Source: Lentibacillus amyloliquefaciens (GTDB lineage Bacteria; Bacillota; Bacilli; Bacillales; Amphibacillaceae). Taken from it: 64,000 bases of DNA. The notes beneath the pieces are model-generated. The model did no database searches. It had not been told where the DNA came from and worked only from the letters and a program-made list of their open reading frames with translations. The stretch's first letter is position 1. Each line of letters begins with the position of its first letter. A program made the translations under genes and the position numbers. The DNA lies in NCBI RefSeq assembly GCF_001307805.1, contig NZ_CP013862.1, positions 186,001 to 250,000 of the forward strand. Reading direction: 5' to 3'. Below are positions 18,382 through 26,062 of the stretch, piece after piece.

Positions 18382-20123
18382 ATAGTATTTTAATTGCCGT
18401 TCTTGGTCTGGTTGTTTTTGCACTGGGCTACCGCTATTATTCCAAGTTTATAGCGGAAAAGATTTTTCGTCTTGATCCCGACTATGTGACGCCGGCTCAT
18501 AAATACAAAGATGGTGTCGACTTTGTGCCGACAAACAAATTTGTACTGTGGGGTCACCATTTCACGTCAGTTGCGGGGGCAGCACCGATTCTCGGGCCTG
18601 CTATTGCGGTCTATTGGGGCTGGTTGCCTGCGCTTTTGTGGGTTGTTCTGGGAACCGTATTAGCAGCGGGTGTCCATGACTTCGGGACGCTGGCCATATC
18701 GATCCGCAATAAAGGACAGTCGATTGGCACACTGGCAAATAAGCTGATAGGGCAACGGGCTAAGATTCTGTTCTTATTTATCATCCTTATTCTTGTATTA
18801 ATGGTAAATGCTGTATTTGCCTGGGTCATTGCCAATCTATTTGTTTCGTTCCCGGCAAGCGTCCTGCCCGTATTCATTCAAATTCCGCTTGCGATTTGGA
18901 TTGGGTATGCCGTGTATAAGGGTAAAACAAAAATGCTTTTGCCCTCGGTCATTGCACTTGCCGTCATGTATCTGGCAGCAGTTCTGGCAAGTCGTGTAGG
19001 CTTTTTACAGATCGATTTGGTTTCATACTTTGGAGGCGAAGGCAGTGCCGGTTTATTTGGACTTGGCGCCGTCAATAGCGCTTTCTTCATTTGGATTCTG
19101 GTCTTAATGGTTTATGTGTACATCGCGTCGACTTTGCCGGTCTGGAAACTTCTTCAGCCGAGAGACTTTATTAATTCCCACCAGCTTGTAGTCGGACTGG
19201 GCATTCTGTATTTAGGTTTGCTGTTCACCAATCCGGAAATTACCGCGCCGGTTACAAATCCGGGCGCTGACACATCATGGTTCCCGCTGTTATTTATCAC
19301 CATTGCATGTGGTGCCATATCCGGGTTTCATGGTCTGGTGTCAAGCGGGACATCTTCCAAGCAGATTGACAAAGAAACGGATGCTCGTTTCGTCGGTTAC
19401 TTTGGAGCAGTCGGTGAAGGAGCACTCGCGTTAATTTCTATCCTGGCAGTCGTGACATTTTTTGGTAACACGGATGAATTTTTTGGAACCTACAGCAGTT
19501 TTACGGCAGCTAATGAGGCCGGTTTGAATGTGTTTGTTGAAGGTGCAAGTGTATTGGCTTCCGGTCTGGGGATTCCTGTTGATATTGCCGCAACGATTGT
19601 GTCGATTATCGTTGTCAGTTTTGCAGCAACAAGTCTTGACACATCTGTAAGGCTGATGCGTTACATCATTGCTGAGCTCGGTACAGAATATAAAGTGCCG
19701 GCGCTGACTAAAATGCATGTGGCAACATCTGTTGCGGTTATAGCAAGTACTATTTTGGTATTGATGCCTGAAGGATCAAGAGGATTTGGCTCCGGAGGGT
19801 ATCTGCTTTGGCCGCTGTTCGGTACGTCCAATCAACTCTTGGCCGGTATCAGTCTGCTTCTCGTTTCCATATGGCTTAAAAGGCGGGGAAGCAACTATTT
19901 AGTGACATTGATTCCAATGATTTTTGTGATGTTCATGACACTGTGGGCGATGTTTGAACAGGTGTTGTTTGAATGGTCCTGGTTCGGAAGCGATCCGAAA
20001 TTGCTTCTGTTTGTTCTCGGTTCCATCATATTTGTTTTTGCCGTCTGGATTGTTCTGACAGCATTCAGTACATTAACGCGCAATATGGACTCACCAGAGG
20101 ACCTGGATGAAAATATAAAATAG
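18378..20123 (+). CDS. cstA: Carbon starvation protein CstA, pyruvate/peptide transporter
   Basis: This 581-residue protein has some 15-16 hydrophobic segments. It opens with the CstA landmark FALGYRYYSKFI, followed by a DGVDFVPTNKFVLWGHHF segment and the ISGFHGLVSSGTSSKQ motif. CstA proteins take up pyruvate and possibly peptides during carbon limitation. The length agrees with the B. subtilis protein (about 598). Start is GTG 18378. It is transcribed alone, with post-stop repeat copy B and a hairpin behind it. Confidence 0.93.
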   Translation: MNSILIAVLGLVVFALGYRYYSKFIAEKIFRLDPDYVTPAHKYKDGVDFVPTNKFVLWGHHFTSVAGAAPILGPAIAVYWGWLPALLWVVLGTVLAAGVHDFGTLAISIRNKGQSIGTLANKLIGQRAKILFLFIILILVLMVNAVFAWVIANLFVSFPASVLPVFIQIPLAIWIGYAVYKGKTKMLLPSVIALAVMYLAAVLASRVGFLQIDLVSYFGGEGSAGLFGLGAVNSAFFIWILVLMVYVYIASTLPVWKLLQPRDFINSHQLVVGLGILYLGLLFTNPEITAPVTNPGADTSWFPLLFITIACGAISGFHGLVSSGTSSKQIDKETDARFVGYFGAVGEGALALISILAVVTFFGNTDEFFGTYSSFTAANEAGLNVFVEGASVLASGLGIPVDIAATIVSIIVVSFAATSLDTSVRLMRYIIAELGTEYKVPALTKMHVATSVAVIASTILVLMPEGSRGFGSGGYLLWPLFGTSNQLLAGISLLLVSIWLKRRGSNYLVTLIPMIFVMFMTLWAMFEQVLFEWSWFGSDPKLLLFVLGSIIFVFAVWIVLTAFSTLTRNMDSPEDLDENIK

Positions 20124-20220
20124 GTAAGAAACTTCGGCTGCCGCCTCGTCTTTCCAGAGGTCAGAAGCCTTAAAGTTAGACTGGAAAAGTCAGCTACAGT
20201 GATATACTTTCTTATCTTAG
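20124..20220 (+). repeat. Post-stop intergenic repeat, copy B
   Basis: Begins directly after the cstA stop. It carries CTGCCGCCTCGTC, the core CCAGAGGTCAGAAGCC, a GTTAGAC block and the end block GATATACTTTCTTATCTTAG, matching copies A, C and D. CTTTCCAG and CTGGAAAAG can pair to enclose the core. Confidence 0.8.
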
Positions 20221-20224
20221 AACA

Positions 20225-20254
20225 AAAGGGATCAAGCATTGTGCTGATCCCTTT
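20225..20254 (+). terminator. Hairpin after cstA, probable terminator
   Basis: AAAGGGATCA pairs perfectly with TGATCCCTTT around AGCATTGTGC. The T run behind it is weak, so termination efficiency is uncertain. Confidence 0.6.
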
Positions 20255-20277
20255 AGGATTTATAAAGAGGTGAGATC

Positions 20278-20535
20278 ATGCTTGAACAACTCAAGAGACT
20301 TGTGGCGTTTTATGAAGAGGTGTTAAGTATGCCGCATCGCCAGGAAATCGCCAGGGAACTGCGTGATCAGGATGATTTATTTTTATTGCTTTTATATTCC
20401 GAAATGATTGGCATTCCAAATCCGGTTTATTATTACACACTTGAACTGTATCCGTATATGATTGAAGAGTTTCATGACTGGCACCTGCGCATGGGCATGG
20501 ATAAGTCACCACTGACAGGTATTCGCTGCTGCTAG
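20278..20535 (+). CDS. Small protein ending in Cys-Cys (cory-CC-star type)
   Basis: This 85-residue protein starts at ATG 20278 behind AAAGAGGTGAG. It is amphipathic and helical with an acidic, leucine-rich middle, and its only two cysteines are the last two residues (GIRCC-stop). That ending, and the ArsA-type ATPase gene 52 bases downstream, match what I recall of the cory-CC-star family, a named family of unknown function; the family call is from memory. A tail-end double cysteine could bind metal, form a disulfide or be lipidated; none of these is shown. Confidence 0.7.
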   Translation: MLEQLKRLVAFYEEVLSMPHRQEIARELRDQDDLFLLLLYSEMIGIPNPVYYYTLELYPYMIEEFHDWHLRMGMDKSPLTGIRCC

Positions 20536-20587
20536 GATTGGAAATACAGCTTTTTTTGAAACTGATGACAGAAAGGAAGTATGCCGG

Positions 20588-21532
20588 ATGGAAGTCCTGA
20601 ATAAAAAGATTATTTTCGTCGGTGGAAAGGGCGGTGTCGGCAAGTCGACAACTGCTGCGGCGATCGCATGGAAGTCCGCCGGAAAAGGGCACCGCACATT
20701 ATTGATTTCCACTGACCCGGCTCACAATTTAGGTGATATTTTTGATCAATCGATTGGCGGCAGTACAACAAATGTTTCTGAAAATCTGTTTGCGCTTGAA
20801 ATCGATCCGGCTATTGAGACTGACGCGTATATTAAAGGTGTGAAAGCGAATATCCAAAATGTTGTGCAGTCAAGCATGATGGAAGAAGTCCATCGTCAGC
20901 TTGATACTGCGAAGGCTTCACCCGGAGCAGACGAGGCAGCGTTATTCGATCGATTGATTTCCATCATATTAGAAGAAAGTGATGGATACGATAAGCTGAT
21001 TTTTGACACAGCGCCGACAGGTCATACAATAAGACTTTTGTCACTGCCGGAATTAATGGGTGTTTGGATTGAAGGCATGCTAAAAAAACGGCAGAAGACA
21101 AATGAAAATTACTCGGCTTTGCTTAACGACGGTGACCCTGTGGAAGACCCGATTTATGATGTGTTAAAAGAGCGTCAGGAGCGTTTTTCCAAGGCACGGG
21201 AAATATTGCTTGATGGCAGCTTAACCGGTTTTGTTTTTGTGCTTAATCCGGAACGTCTGCCGATTGAAGAAACGAAAAAAGCAATTGAATTACTCGATCA
21301 GTACCATTTGCATGTGAGAACTCTGATCGTCAATAAAATTTTGCCTGACGATGCAGATGGCGAATTTTTGCTTAAACGAAGAGAACACGAGCAGCAATAT
21401 ATGGAAATGATTAGAAAAGAATTTCAAAAGCAGGAGAAAATTTATGTTCCGTTGTTCCCACATGATATAATTAAACAAGAACATCTTGAAACAATTAGTC
21501 AGTATTATAAGGAGGAGGACATTGTTAGATGA
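20588..21532 (+). CDS. ArsA/Get3-type ATPase without cysteines
   Basis: A 314-residue single-domain P-loop ATPase of the ArsA/Get3 group. The deviant Walker A GGKGGVGKST is at residues 12-21, switch I is STDPAHNLGD and switch II is FDTAPTGHTIRLL. The protein contains no cysteine at all, so it lacks the arsenite-binding cysteine triad of ArsA and Get3's zinc CxxC. Arsenite efflux is therefore unlikely, and no arsB, arsC or arsR is nearby. It follows the CC-ending small protein gene and overlaps the next gene by ATGA, so the three are likely co-transcribed. A role as an ATP-driven targeting or chaperone factor for its small partner is a hypothesis. Confidence 0.85.
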   Translation: MEVLNKKIIFVGGKGGVGKSTTAAAIAWKSAGKGHRTLLISTDPAHNLGDIFDQSIGGSTTNVSENLFALEIDPAIETDAYIKGVKANIQNVVQSSMMEEVHRQLDTAKASPGADEAALFDRLISIILEESDGYDKLIFDTAPTGHTIRLLSLPELMGVWIEGMLKKRQKTNENYSALLNDGDPVEDPIYDVLKERQERFSKAREILLDGSLTGFVFVLNPERLPIEETKKAIELLDQYHLHVRTLIVNKILPDDADGEFLLKRREHEQQYMEMIRKEFQKQEKIYVPLFPHDIIKQEHLETISQYYKEEDIVR

Positions 21533-22515
21533 AAGCATTTGTACATGAATACGGAAAACTGAAAATAAAAGATATGAGTGTGCCTTTCGCTGATCATGGA
21601 CAAGTTAAGGTATCTATCAAAATGGCCGGTTTTAATCGCCGCGATGTAGCTGTGCCGGATCGCAGAGGAAATGATGCGGGTGCATTAATTCTTGGTTCTG
21701 ACGGCGCTGGTGTTGTGGAGGCCATCGGTGAAGGTGTCTCTGAATTCTCTGTTGGGGATGAAGTGATAGTTAACCCGTCGCTTGGCTGGTACGAAAATAC
21801 GGAAGCACCGCCAAAACAATTTGATATTCTTGGGATGCCTGATAATGGCACATTTACCGAAACAATCGTTTTGCCCGCAGAACAACTCGAAAAGAAACCC
21901 GGGCATTTATCCTGGGAAGAAGCAGGTGTGCTTGCGTTATCAGGATTGACAGGATACCGGGCGTTATTTACTAAAGGAAATTTGCGGGCTGAAGATACAT
22001 TGTTTATCCCGGGTGCCGGAAGCGGTGTGGCAACTTACTTGATTCAATTTGCCAAGAAAGCCGGTGCACGTGTAATTGTTTCTTCCCGAAGTGAGGAGAA
22101 GTGCAGCCAGGCACTTGAACTGGGTGCTGACCGCGCGATTGACACCAATAGTGACTGGTCTTTCGAACTGAAAGATGAGACAATCGATATTGTCATTGAC
22201 AGTGTAGGAGAGGCCACATTTAACCGGTCTCTTGATGTACTGAAAAAAGGCGGCCGCTTTGTGACATTCGGCGCCACAACAGACGATACAGTTGAACTGA
22301 ATCTGCGCAAGTTTTTCTACGGGCAATATAAGCTTATCGGTACGACAATGGGCAGTCAGGAAGAACTGCAAGCCATGCTGGCATATATCGACGAGCATCA
22401 GATCCATCCGGCGGTAGACCGGTCATTTTTGCTGGATGACGCACAAAACGCCCTTGAGTATCTGAAAGAATCGAAACAATTCGGGAAAGTCGTCCTGAAT
22501 GTCAGTGAATCATAA
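21529..22515 (+). CDS. Zinc-free medium-chain dehydrogenase/quinone-oxidoreductase family protein (YogA-like)
   Basis: This 328-residue MDR-superfamily oxidoreductase has an N-terminal GroES-like domain (GSDGAGVVEAIGEGV near residue 56) and a C-terminal NAD(P)-binding Rossmann fold (PGAGSGVATYLIQFAKKAGARVIV-like). The zinc-ligating cysteines of classical alcohol dehydrogenases are not evident. It overlaps the ArsA gene by ATGA, with AAGGAGGAGGAC as ribosome site, so it is translated from the same mRNA. The B. subtilis YogA resemblance is by length and motif only. Substrate unknown. Confidence 0.85.
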   Translation: MKAFVHEYGKLKIKDMSVPFADHGQVKVSIKMAGFNRRDVAVPDRRGNDAGALILGSDGAGVVEAIGEGVSEFSVGDEVIVNPSLGWYENTEAPPKQFDILGMPDNGTFTETIVLPAEQLEKKPGHLSWEEAGVLALSGLTGYRALFTKGNLRAEDTLFIPGAGSGVATYLIQFAKKAGARVIVSSRSEEKCSQALELGADRAIDTNSDWSFELKDETIDIVIDSVGEATFNRSLDVLKKGGRFVTFGATTDDTVELNLRKFFYGQYKLIGTTMGSQEELQAMLAYIDEHQIHPAVDRSFLLDDAQNALEYLKESKQFGKVVLNVSES

Positions 22516-22520
22516 CGAGC

Positions 22521-22550
22521 AGACTCTTCATGTTGGAGAGTCTTTTTTGT
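22521..22550 (+). terminator. Terminator after the oxidoreductase gene
   Basis: AGACTCT and AGAGTCT arms, a loop of 9, then TTTTTTG. It separates the plus-strand ArsA operon from the convergent spore operon. Confidence 0.9.
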
Positions 22551-22583
22551 GTTCCATAGTTAAAAGCTATGCCTGATTGCGCT

Positions 22584-23441
22584 TCATTGCAAATAAGGCG
22601 TGATCTTGTCAATTGCTTGCTGCATCCGCTCACTATTCCGCTGATAAAGCTGTTTGGATGCCTGATTTTCGGTGGCCAGAGCAAATAATTCGAGGTCAGC
22701 TTGGCATTTTTTCATTGAAGCCAGCAGAAGCGGCTTCTCAGTTGGCACGGGAACCGTCAGTTTATCATCGTATAAGTCAACTGTTAATTGACCGTCACTG
22801 TCGACTTGGGCAAGAAAAACATTTTCAATGCTGATATTCATCTTCTCGAGTTCCGTTTCCAGCCAATTCGTATTCAATGACGCATTGGCCAAAGGTTCCA
22901 GCAAGGCTTTACCATCCATAACCACTGTTTGGGGTTCCTTTTCCGGAGCAACGCTTGCGCCGAGTATTTTCGGTGTAATCGGCTGATTTTCTTTTTTGGG
23001 AAGCACATTGACTTTTCCGGTTGGCTCAAGAACGGCGAATTCTACATTGCGTGCATTGAAGATGTTATTGTTCCTGAGCTCTTTGAGCAGGTCATCTGTC
23101 GTATAGCGCTCTTTTTTTAAATTGTCTTCCATAATCTTTCCATTTTGGATTAAAACGGTTCCGTTCCCTTGGATGAGATTACGGAATCGTTTGCTCTTAA
23201 GCTGCATGAATTCAATGGTAATCGGAATCACAAGCCACACAGCCAGTGCCAGTAAGCCGTACATTACATTTGTCGTCACATCGGTCACATGTATGGCAAT
23301 GATACCGCCAATAACAATACCCGTAATATATTGAAAGATATCCAGCTGTGACATTTGTTTTTTGCCGAGTGCTTTGGTAATTAAAAATAAGACGATTAAA
23401 AAAACGACTGAACGCGTCAATATTTCTGCCCAACCTGGCAT
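22584..23441 (-). CDS. DUF421 (YetF-type) membrane protein with C-terminal DUF1657-like domain
   Basis: This 285-residue protein is last in the spoVA2mob-like operon. Three N-terminal membrane segments (about residues 9-25, 38-54, 60-78) lead into the DUF421 cytoplasmic domain with NGKIMEDNLKKERYTTDDLL. The final ~48 residues, from LLLASMKKCQADLELFAL onward, resemble the stand-alone DUF1657 proteins of the same operon (LKSAQASFEQFALQTENKQA). That makes it a DUF421-DUF1657 fusion. The B. subtilis spoVA2mob operon has a yetF-like gene in the same position. Start ATG 23441 follows AAAGGAATG. Function in the spore membrane is not known. Confidence 0.85.
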   Translation of the reverse strand: MPGWAEILTRSVVFLIVLFLITKALGKKQMSQLDIFQYITGIVIGGIIAIHVTDVTTNVMYGLLALAVWLVIPITIEFMQLKSKRFRNLIQGNGTVLIQNGKIMEDNLKKERYTTDDLLKELRNNNIFNARNVEFAVLEPTGKVNVLPKKENQPITPKILGASVAPEKEPQTVVMDGKALLEPLANASLNTNWLETELEKMNISIENVFLAQVDSDGQLTVDLYDDKLTVPVPTEKPLLLASMKKCQADLELFALATENQASKQLYQRNSERMQQAIDKITPYLQ

Positions 23442-23488
23442 AGAGAATCATTCCTTTATGATGGTTATCTGTTACGATTCTGATGAAC

Positions 23489-23692
23489 TTAGCTTTTATA
23501 TTGAGGTTCTTCTTTGGTCAAATGCAGCACCTGATTTTCCAGGTCATTTTGAACGGTTCGCATTGTATTCCGGACGTCATTGAATATTTCGTCTGCTTTC
23601 TGGTCCCGAGTTTTTGCTGAAAGGGATTCAAGTGTTGCTTCGATATTTTTAACAGATGCGAAACATCCTTTTACTTGTGAGCTGACAGTAAT
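23489..23692 (-). CDS. DUF1657 protein with possible ATT start
   Basis: This 67-residue protein is homologous to the DUF1657 protein at 26063: both read TVSSQVK near the start and end in EEPQYK. Alignment puts the first residue at codon ATT 23692-23690, with AAAGGATAGGATC just upstream as ribosome site. No ATG, GTG or TTG is at that place. The alternative, GTG at 23728, adds 12 unlike residues, has no ribosome site and lies within the restored spoVAE frame. Possibilities are a true ATT start, a mutated ATG or a sequence error. It lies between spoVAE and the DUF421 gene, as in the mobile spoVA2mob operon. Confidence 0.7.
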   Translation of the reverse strand: MTVSSQVKGCFASVKNIEATLESLSAKTRDQKADEIFNDVRNTMRTVQNDLENQVLHLTKEEPQYKS

Positions 23693-23699
23693 TTTGATC

Positions 23700-24049
23700 C
23701 TATCCTTTCGGTTTGAAAATGAAAGCACCGATTAGGCCGAAAATAATGGCAGCCGATATACCGGCACTGGTTACTTCGAAGATACCGGTCACCACCCAAT
23801 GATACCGTGTTGTTCAGCTTCTTGCATGGCCCCATGAACAAGCTGGTTGCCAAAATTTGTTATTGGAACAGTTGCTCCTGCCCCTGCAAAGTCAATGAGC
23901 GGATCGTATAATCCTAAACCATCAAGGATCGCCCCGGAGATGACAAAGATGGTTAAAGTGACCCCTGGATTAAGCTTAAACACATCAAAAAGAATCTGGC
24001 CAATGACACAAATTGTCCCGCCGATAACAAATGCCCAGAAAAATATCAT
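23700..24049 (-). pseudogene. spoVAEb: spoVAE (spoVAEb-type), frameshifted as sequenced
   Basis: SpoVAE is an integral membrane part of the SpoVA dipicolinic-acid channel. The frame from ATG 24049 runs 86 residues and stops early after HGIIGW. Adding one G to the GGG at the break gives [17 protein letters not shown] and continues to a TAG at 23702-23700, giving 116 residues, the normal length for this family. The C-terminal membrane helix is thus preserved in the DNA but out of frame. The start overlaps the spoVAD stop (ATGA). The intact downstream remainder suggests a very recent deletion or a homopolymer sequencing error. Confidence 0.8.
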
Positions 24050-25062
24050 TGACTATCACTTCCTGACTCAATCGAGACAGCGTGGGCGATGCACGGAATC
24101 GCGTCATTCTGCTGAACACTTAACGGGGAATGCAGTGAACCGGTGGCGACGACAAGAATGCGGCTTAACTGCTCATCCTTCATTAATTTTAAAAAATGAC
24201 CATAAACACCTACTGCTGAACTTGCGGTGCCGCTTGCCCCCGAGAGTACCGGCTGACCTTCGCGGTAGATGGTCAGACCGCAGTCCTGATAGCTTTCTTC
24301 TTGAATGGGGATGTTTTTCTCCCGCAGCATGTCCAGCGAAATTTCCCGGCCGACATGGCCAAGGTCGCCTGTTATGATTAAATCGTAGTAAGATGGATCG
24401 ATATCCCGCTCTCGTAAATGGGTTTCAATGGTATCGACAGCAGCAGGCGCCATGGCAGCTCCCATATTAAACGGATCTGACATTCCCATATCAACGACTT
24501 TGCCGATGGTGGCTGATGTGACAATTGGACCTTCGCCATTTTTAGCAACTAAGGCACAACCTGCCCCGGTAACAGTCCATTGCGCAGTAGGGGGCTTTTG
24601 ACCACCATATTCAGTTGGGTAACGAAACTGTTTTTCGGTTGCAGCATTATGGCTCGCCGTGCCGCTTAAAATGTAATCTGCCCCATCACCGTTAATAATG
24701 AAGGCAGCGAGTGCCAGGCTTTCCATCGATGTTGCACAGGCACTGAATAATCCTAAATACGGGACATCAAGCGTTTTAGCTGCGAAGTTACTCGGTGTGA
24801 TTTGGTTGATTAAATCACCGCTGATAAAAAAATTCACGTGTTCTTTTTGAATAAGACTGTTTTTGACAGCTGTCTGACTGGCTTCTTCCATCATGATGCG
24901 CTGGGCTTTTTCAAATGATGACTGCTTCAGCCACATATCATCATGCAATATATCAAATGCTTCCGGAACATTCCCACCTGCTTCAAACGGACCACCGACA
25001 GTCCCTGTGGAGATAATGACCGGGTGATTGTCAAAAACCCATGTCCGATGTCCTTCTAACAT
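24046..25062 (-). CDS. spoVAD: Stage V sporulation protein SpoVAD
   Basis: This 338-residue thiolase-fold protein binds dipicolinic acid and is needed for its uptake into the forespore. The length equals that of B. subtilis SpoVAD. Key stretches are [11 protein letters not shown] near the start, the [17 protein letters not shown] thiolase-like cysteine region and the [18 protein letters not shown] segment. The start is ATG 25062, overlapping the spoVAC stop as TAATG, with GGGGTGG 6 bases upstream; ATG 25077 lacks a ribosome site. It is the fourth gene of the minus-strand operon. Ordinary chromosomal spoVA operons also carry spoVAA, AB and AF, which are absent here. Confidence 0.93.
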   Translation of the reverse strand: MLEGHRTWVFDNHPVIISTGTVGGPFEAGGNVPEAFDILHDDMWLKQSSFEKAQRIMMEEASQTAVKNSLIQKEHVNFFISGDLINQITPSNFAAKTLDVPYLGLFSACATSMESLALAAFIINGDGADYILSGTASHNAATEKQFRYPTEYGGQKPPTAQWTVTGAGCALVAKNGEGPIVTSATIGKVVDMGMSDPFNMGAAMAPAAVDTIETHLRERDIDPSYYDLIITGDLGHVGREISLDMLREKNIPIQEESYQDCGLTIYREGQPVLSGASGTASSAVGVYGHFLKLMKDEQLSRILVVATGSLHSPLSVQQNDAIPCIAHAVSIESGSDSQ

Positions 25063-25541
25063 TAGAGACCACCCCATTCAATCAAAATGGTTTTTATCAA
25101 GGCGATGACAAACGCCGAAAATACCCCATAAACGATAACAGGGCCTGCCAATTTAAACATATTGCCGCCAACTCCAAGGATAAGGCCTTCAGAACGATGC
25201 TCAATTGCTGAAGAAATAACTGCATTTCCAAACCCGGTCACCGGAACAGCCGACCCGGCGCCGGCAAATTGGCCAATACGATCGTACACACCAAAACCCG
25301 TCAAGAACATGGTGATGAAAATTAACGTTGCAACCGTCGGGTTTCCTGCCGTCTGTTCCGTAAACCCAAAGAAATAAACATAAATGGTGGATATGATCTG
25401 GCCGATAAAGCAAATGAAGCCACCTATGAGAAAAGCTTTAATGCAATTTTTAAGTAATGGACGTTTCACTTCTCTTTTGTCGGCAAAGGCTTGGTACCTT
25501 TGAGCATTTGGCGGTAAATTTTTCTTCTTGTTATCTGCCAT
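25062..25541 (-). CDS. spoVAC: Stage V sporulation protein SpoVAC
   Basis: This 159-residue polytopic membrane protein has about four membrane segments. SpoVAC of B. subtilis behaves as a mechanosensitive channel for dipicolinic acid. The repeat GFGVYDRIGQFAGAGSAVPVTGFGN, shared in form with SpoVAE ([24 protein letters not shown]), is diagnostic of the family. The N-terminus is basic and cytoplasmic. It begins 17 bases after the lipoprotein gene and overlaps spoVAD, so the operon is tightly packed. Confidence 0.93.
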   Translation of the reverse strand: MADNKKKNLPPNAQRYQAFADKREVKRPLLKNCIKAFLIGGFICFIGQIISTIYVYFFGFTEQTAGNPTVATLIFITMFLTGFGVYDRIGQFAGAGSAVPVTGFGNAVISSAIEHRSEGLILGVGGNMFKLAGPVIVYGVFSAFVIALIKTILIEWGGL

Positions 25542-25558
25542 ACATTCTCACGCTTCCT

Positions 25559-26011
25559 TTACGTTTTGTCCTTCTTTAGATTAATAAGACGATCAACTTC
25601 TTTGGTTAACTTCTTTGCTGAAATGTCGCGATCATTGATTTTTTTCTCCAGACTTTTGAGCTCAAGGACCAGTTTTTTATCGGCGGAAACCTCAACGTCC
25701 AGGTCAGGGAATTCTTCGTCCAATTGTTTTTGGATTTTTTTATTCAAATCGGCCAGCTGGAACCGCTTATGGTGTTTTATTTCAAATGCAAGAATCATTT
25801 TATTATCTGTATTGACAGCATGTATGGCTGTGATGTCGTCACGCTGTCTCAAGCTTTCCTTAGCCTGATTTGCAGCGGTTTGATTAATAGAGCTGTTGGT
25901 TGAAATCATGCTGTAATTAATATCGTCATTTGCTTCCGGTGGATTTGGATCGTTGCAGCCGATCAGAATTCCAGCAAGACTAAATATCATAAGGAATCTT
26001 AAGGCACGCAT
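25559..26011 (-). CDS. YhcN/YlaJ-type spore lipoprotein
   Basis: This 150-residue lipoprotein has a signal segment (MRALRFLMIFSLAGILIGC, Cys19) and a YhcN/YlaJ-like C-terminal part with alternating charged helices and strands. In the mobile spoVA2mob operon a yhcN/ylaJ-type gene sits between the first DUF1657 gene and spoVAC, exactly as here. YhcN proteins are spore or forespore associated in B. subtilis; YlaJ has been linked to spore cortex and germination behaviour. A perfect hairpin separates it from the first gene of the operon. Confidence 0.85.
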   Translation of the reverse strand: MRALRFLMIFSLAGILIGCNDPNPPEANDDINYSMISTNSSINQTAANQAKESLRQRDDITAIHAVNTDNKMILAFEIKHHKRFQLADLNKKIQKQLDEEFPDLDVEVSADKKLVLELKSLEKKINDRDISAKKLTKEVDRLINLKKDKT

Positions 26012-26031
26012 ATCTAACCTCCAGATTTGAG

Positions 26032-26058
26032 GGAGGCTGGCTTTTAAGGCCAGCCTCC
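26032..26058 (-). other. Intercistronic perfect hairpin in the spoVA operon
   Basis: GGAGGCTGGC and GCCAGCCTCC form a perfect 10-bp GC-rich stem with a 7-base loop, between the first DUF1657 gene and the lipoprotein gene. No T run follows on the transcribed strand, so attenuation or mRNA processing/stability is more plausible than full termination. Confidence 0.7.
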
Positions 26059-26062
26059 TTAT

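Noticed and set aside
20588-21532. Arsenite efflux ATPase
   Set aside because: No cysteines in the protein, single nucleotide-binding domain, and no arsB, arsC, arsD or arsR around.
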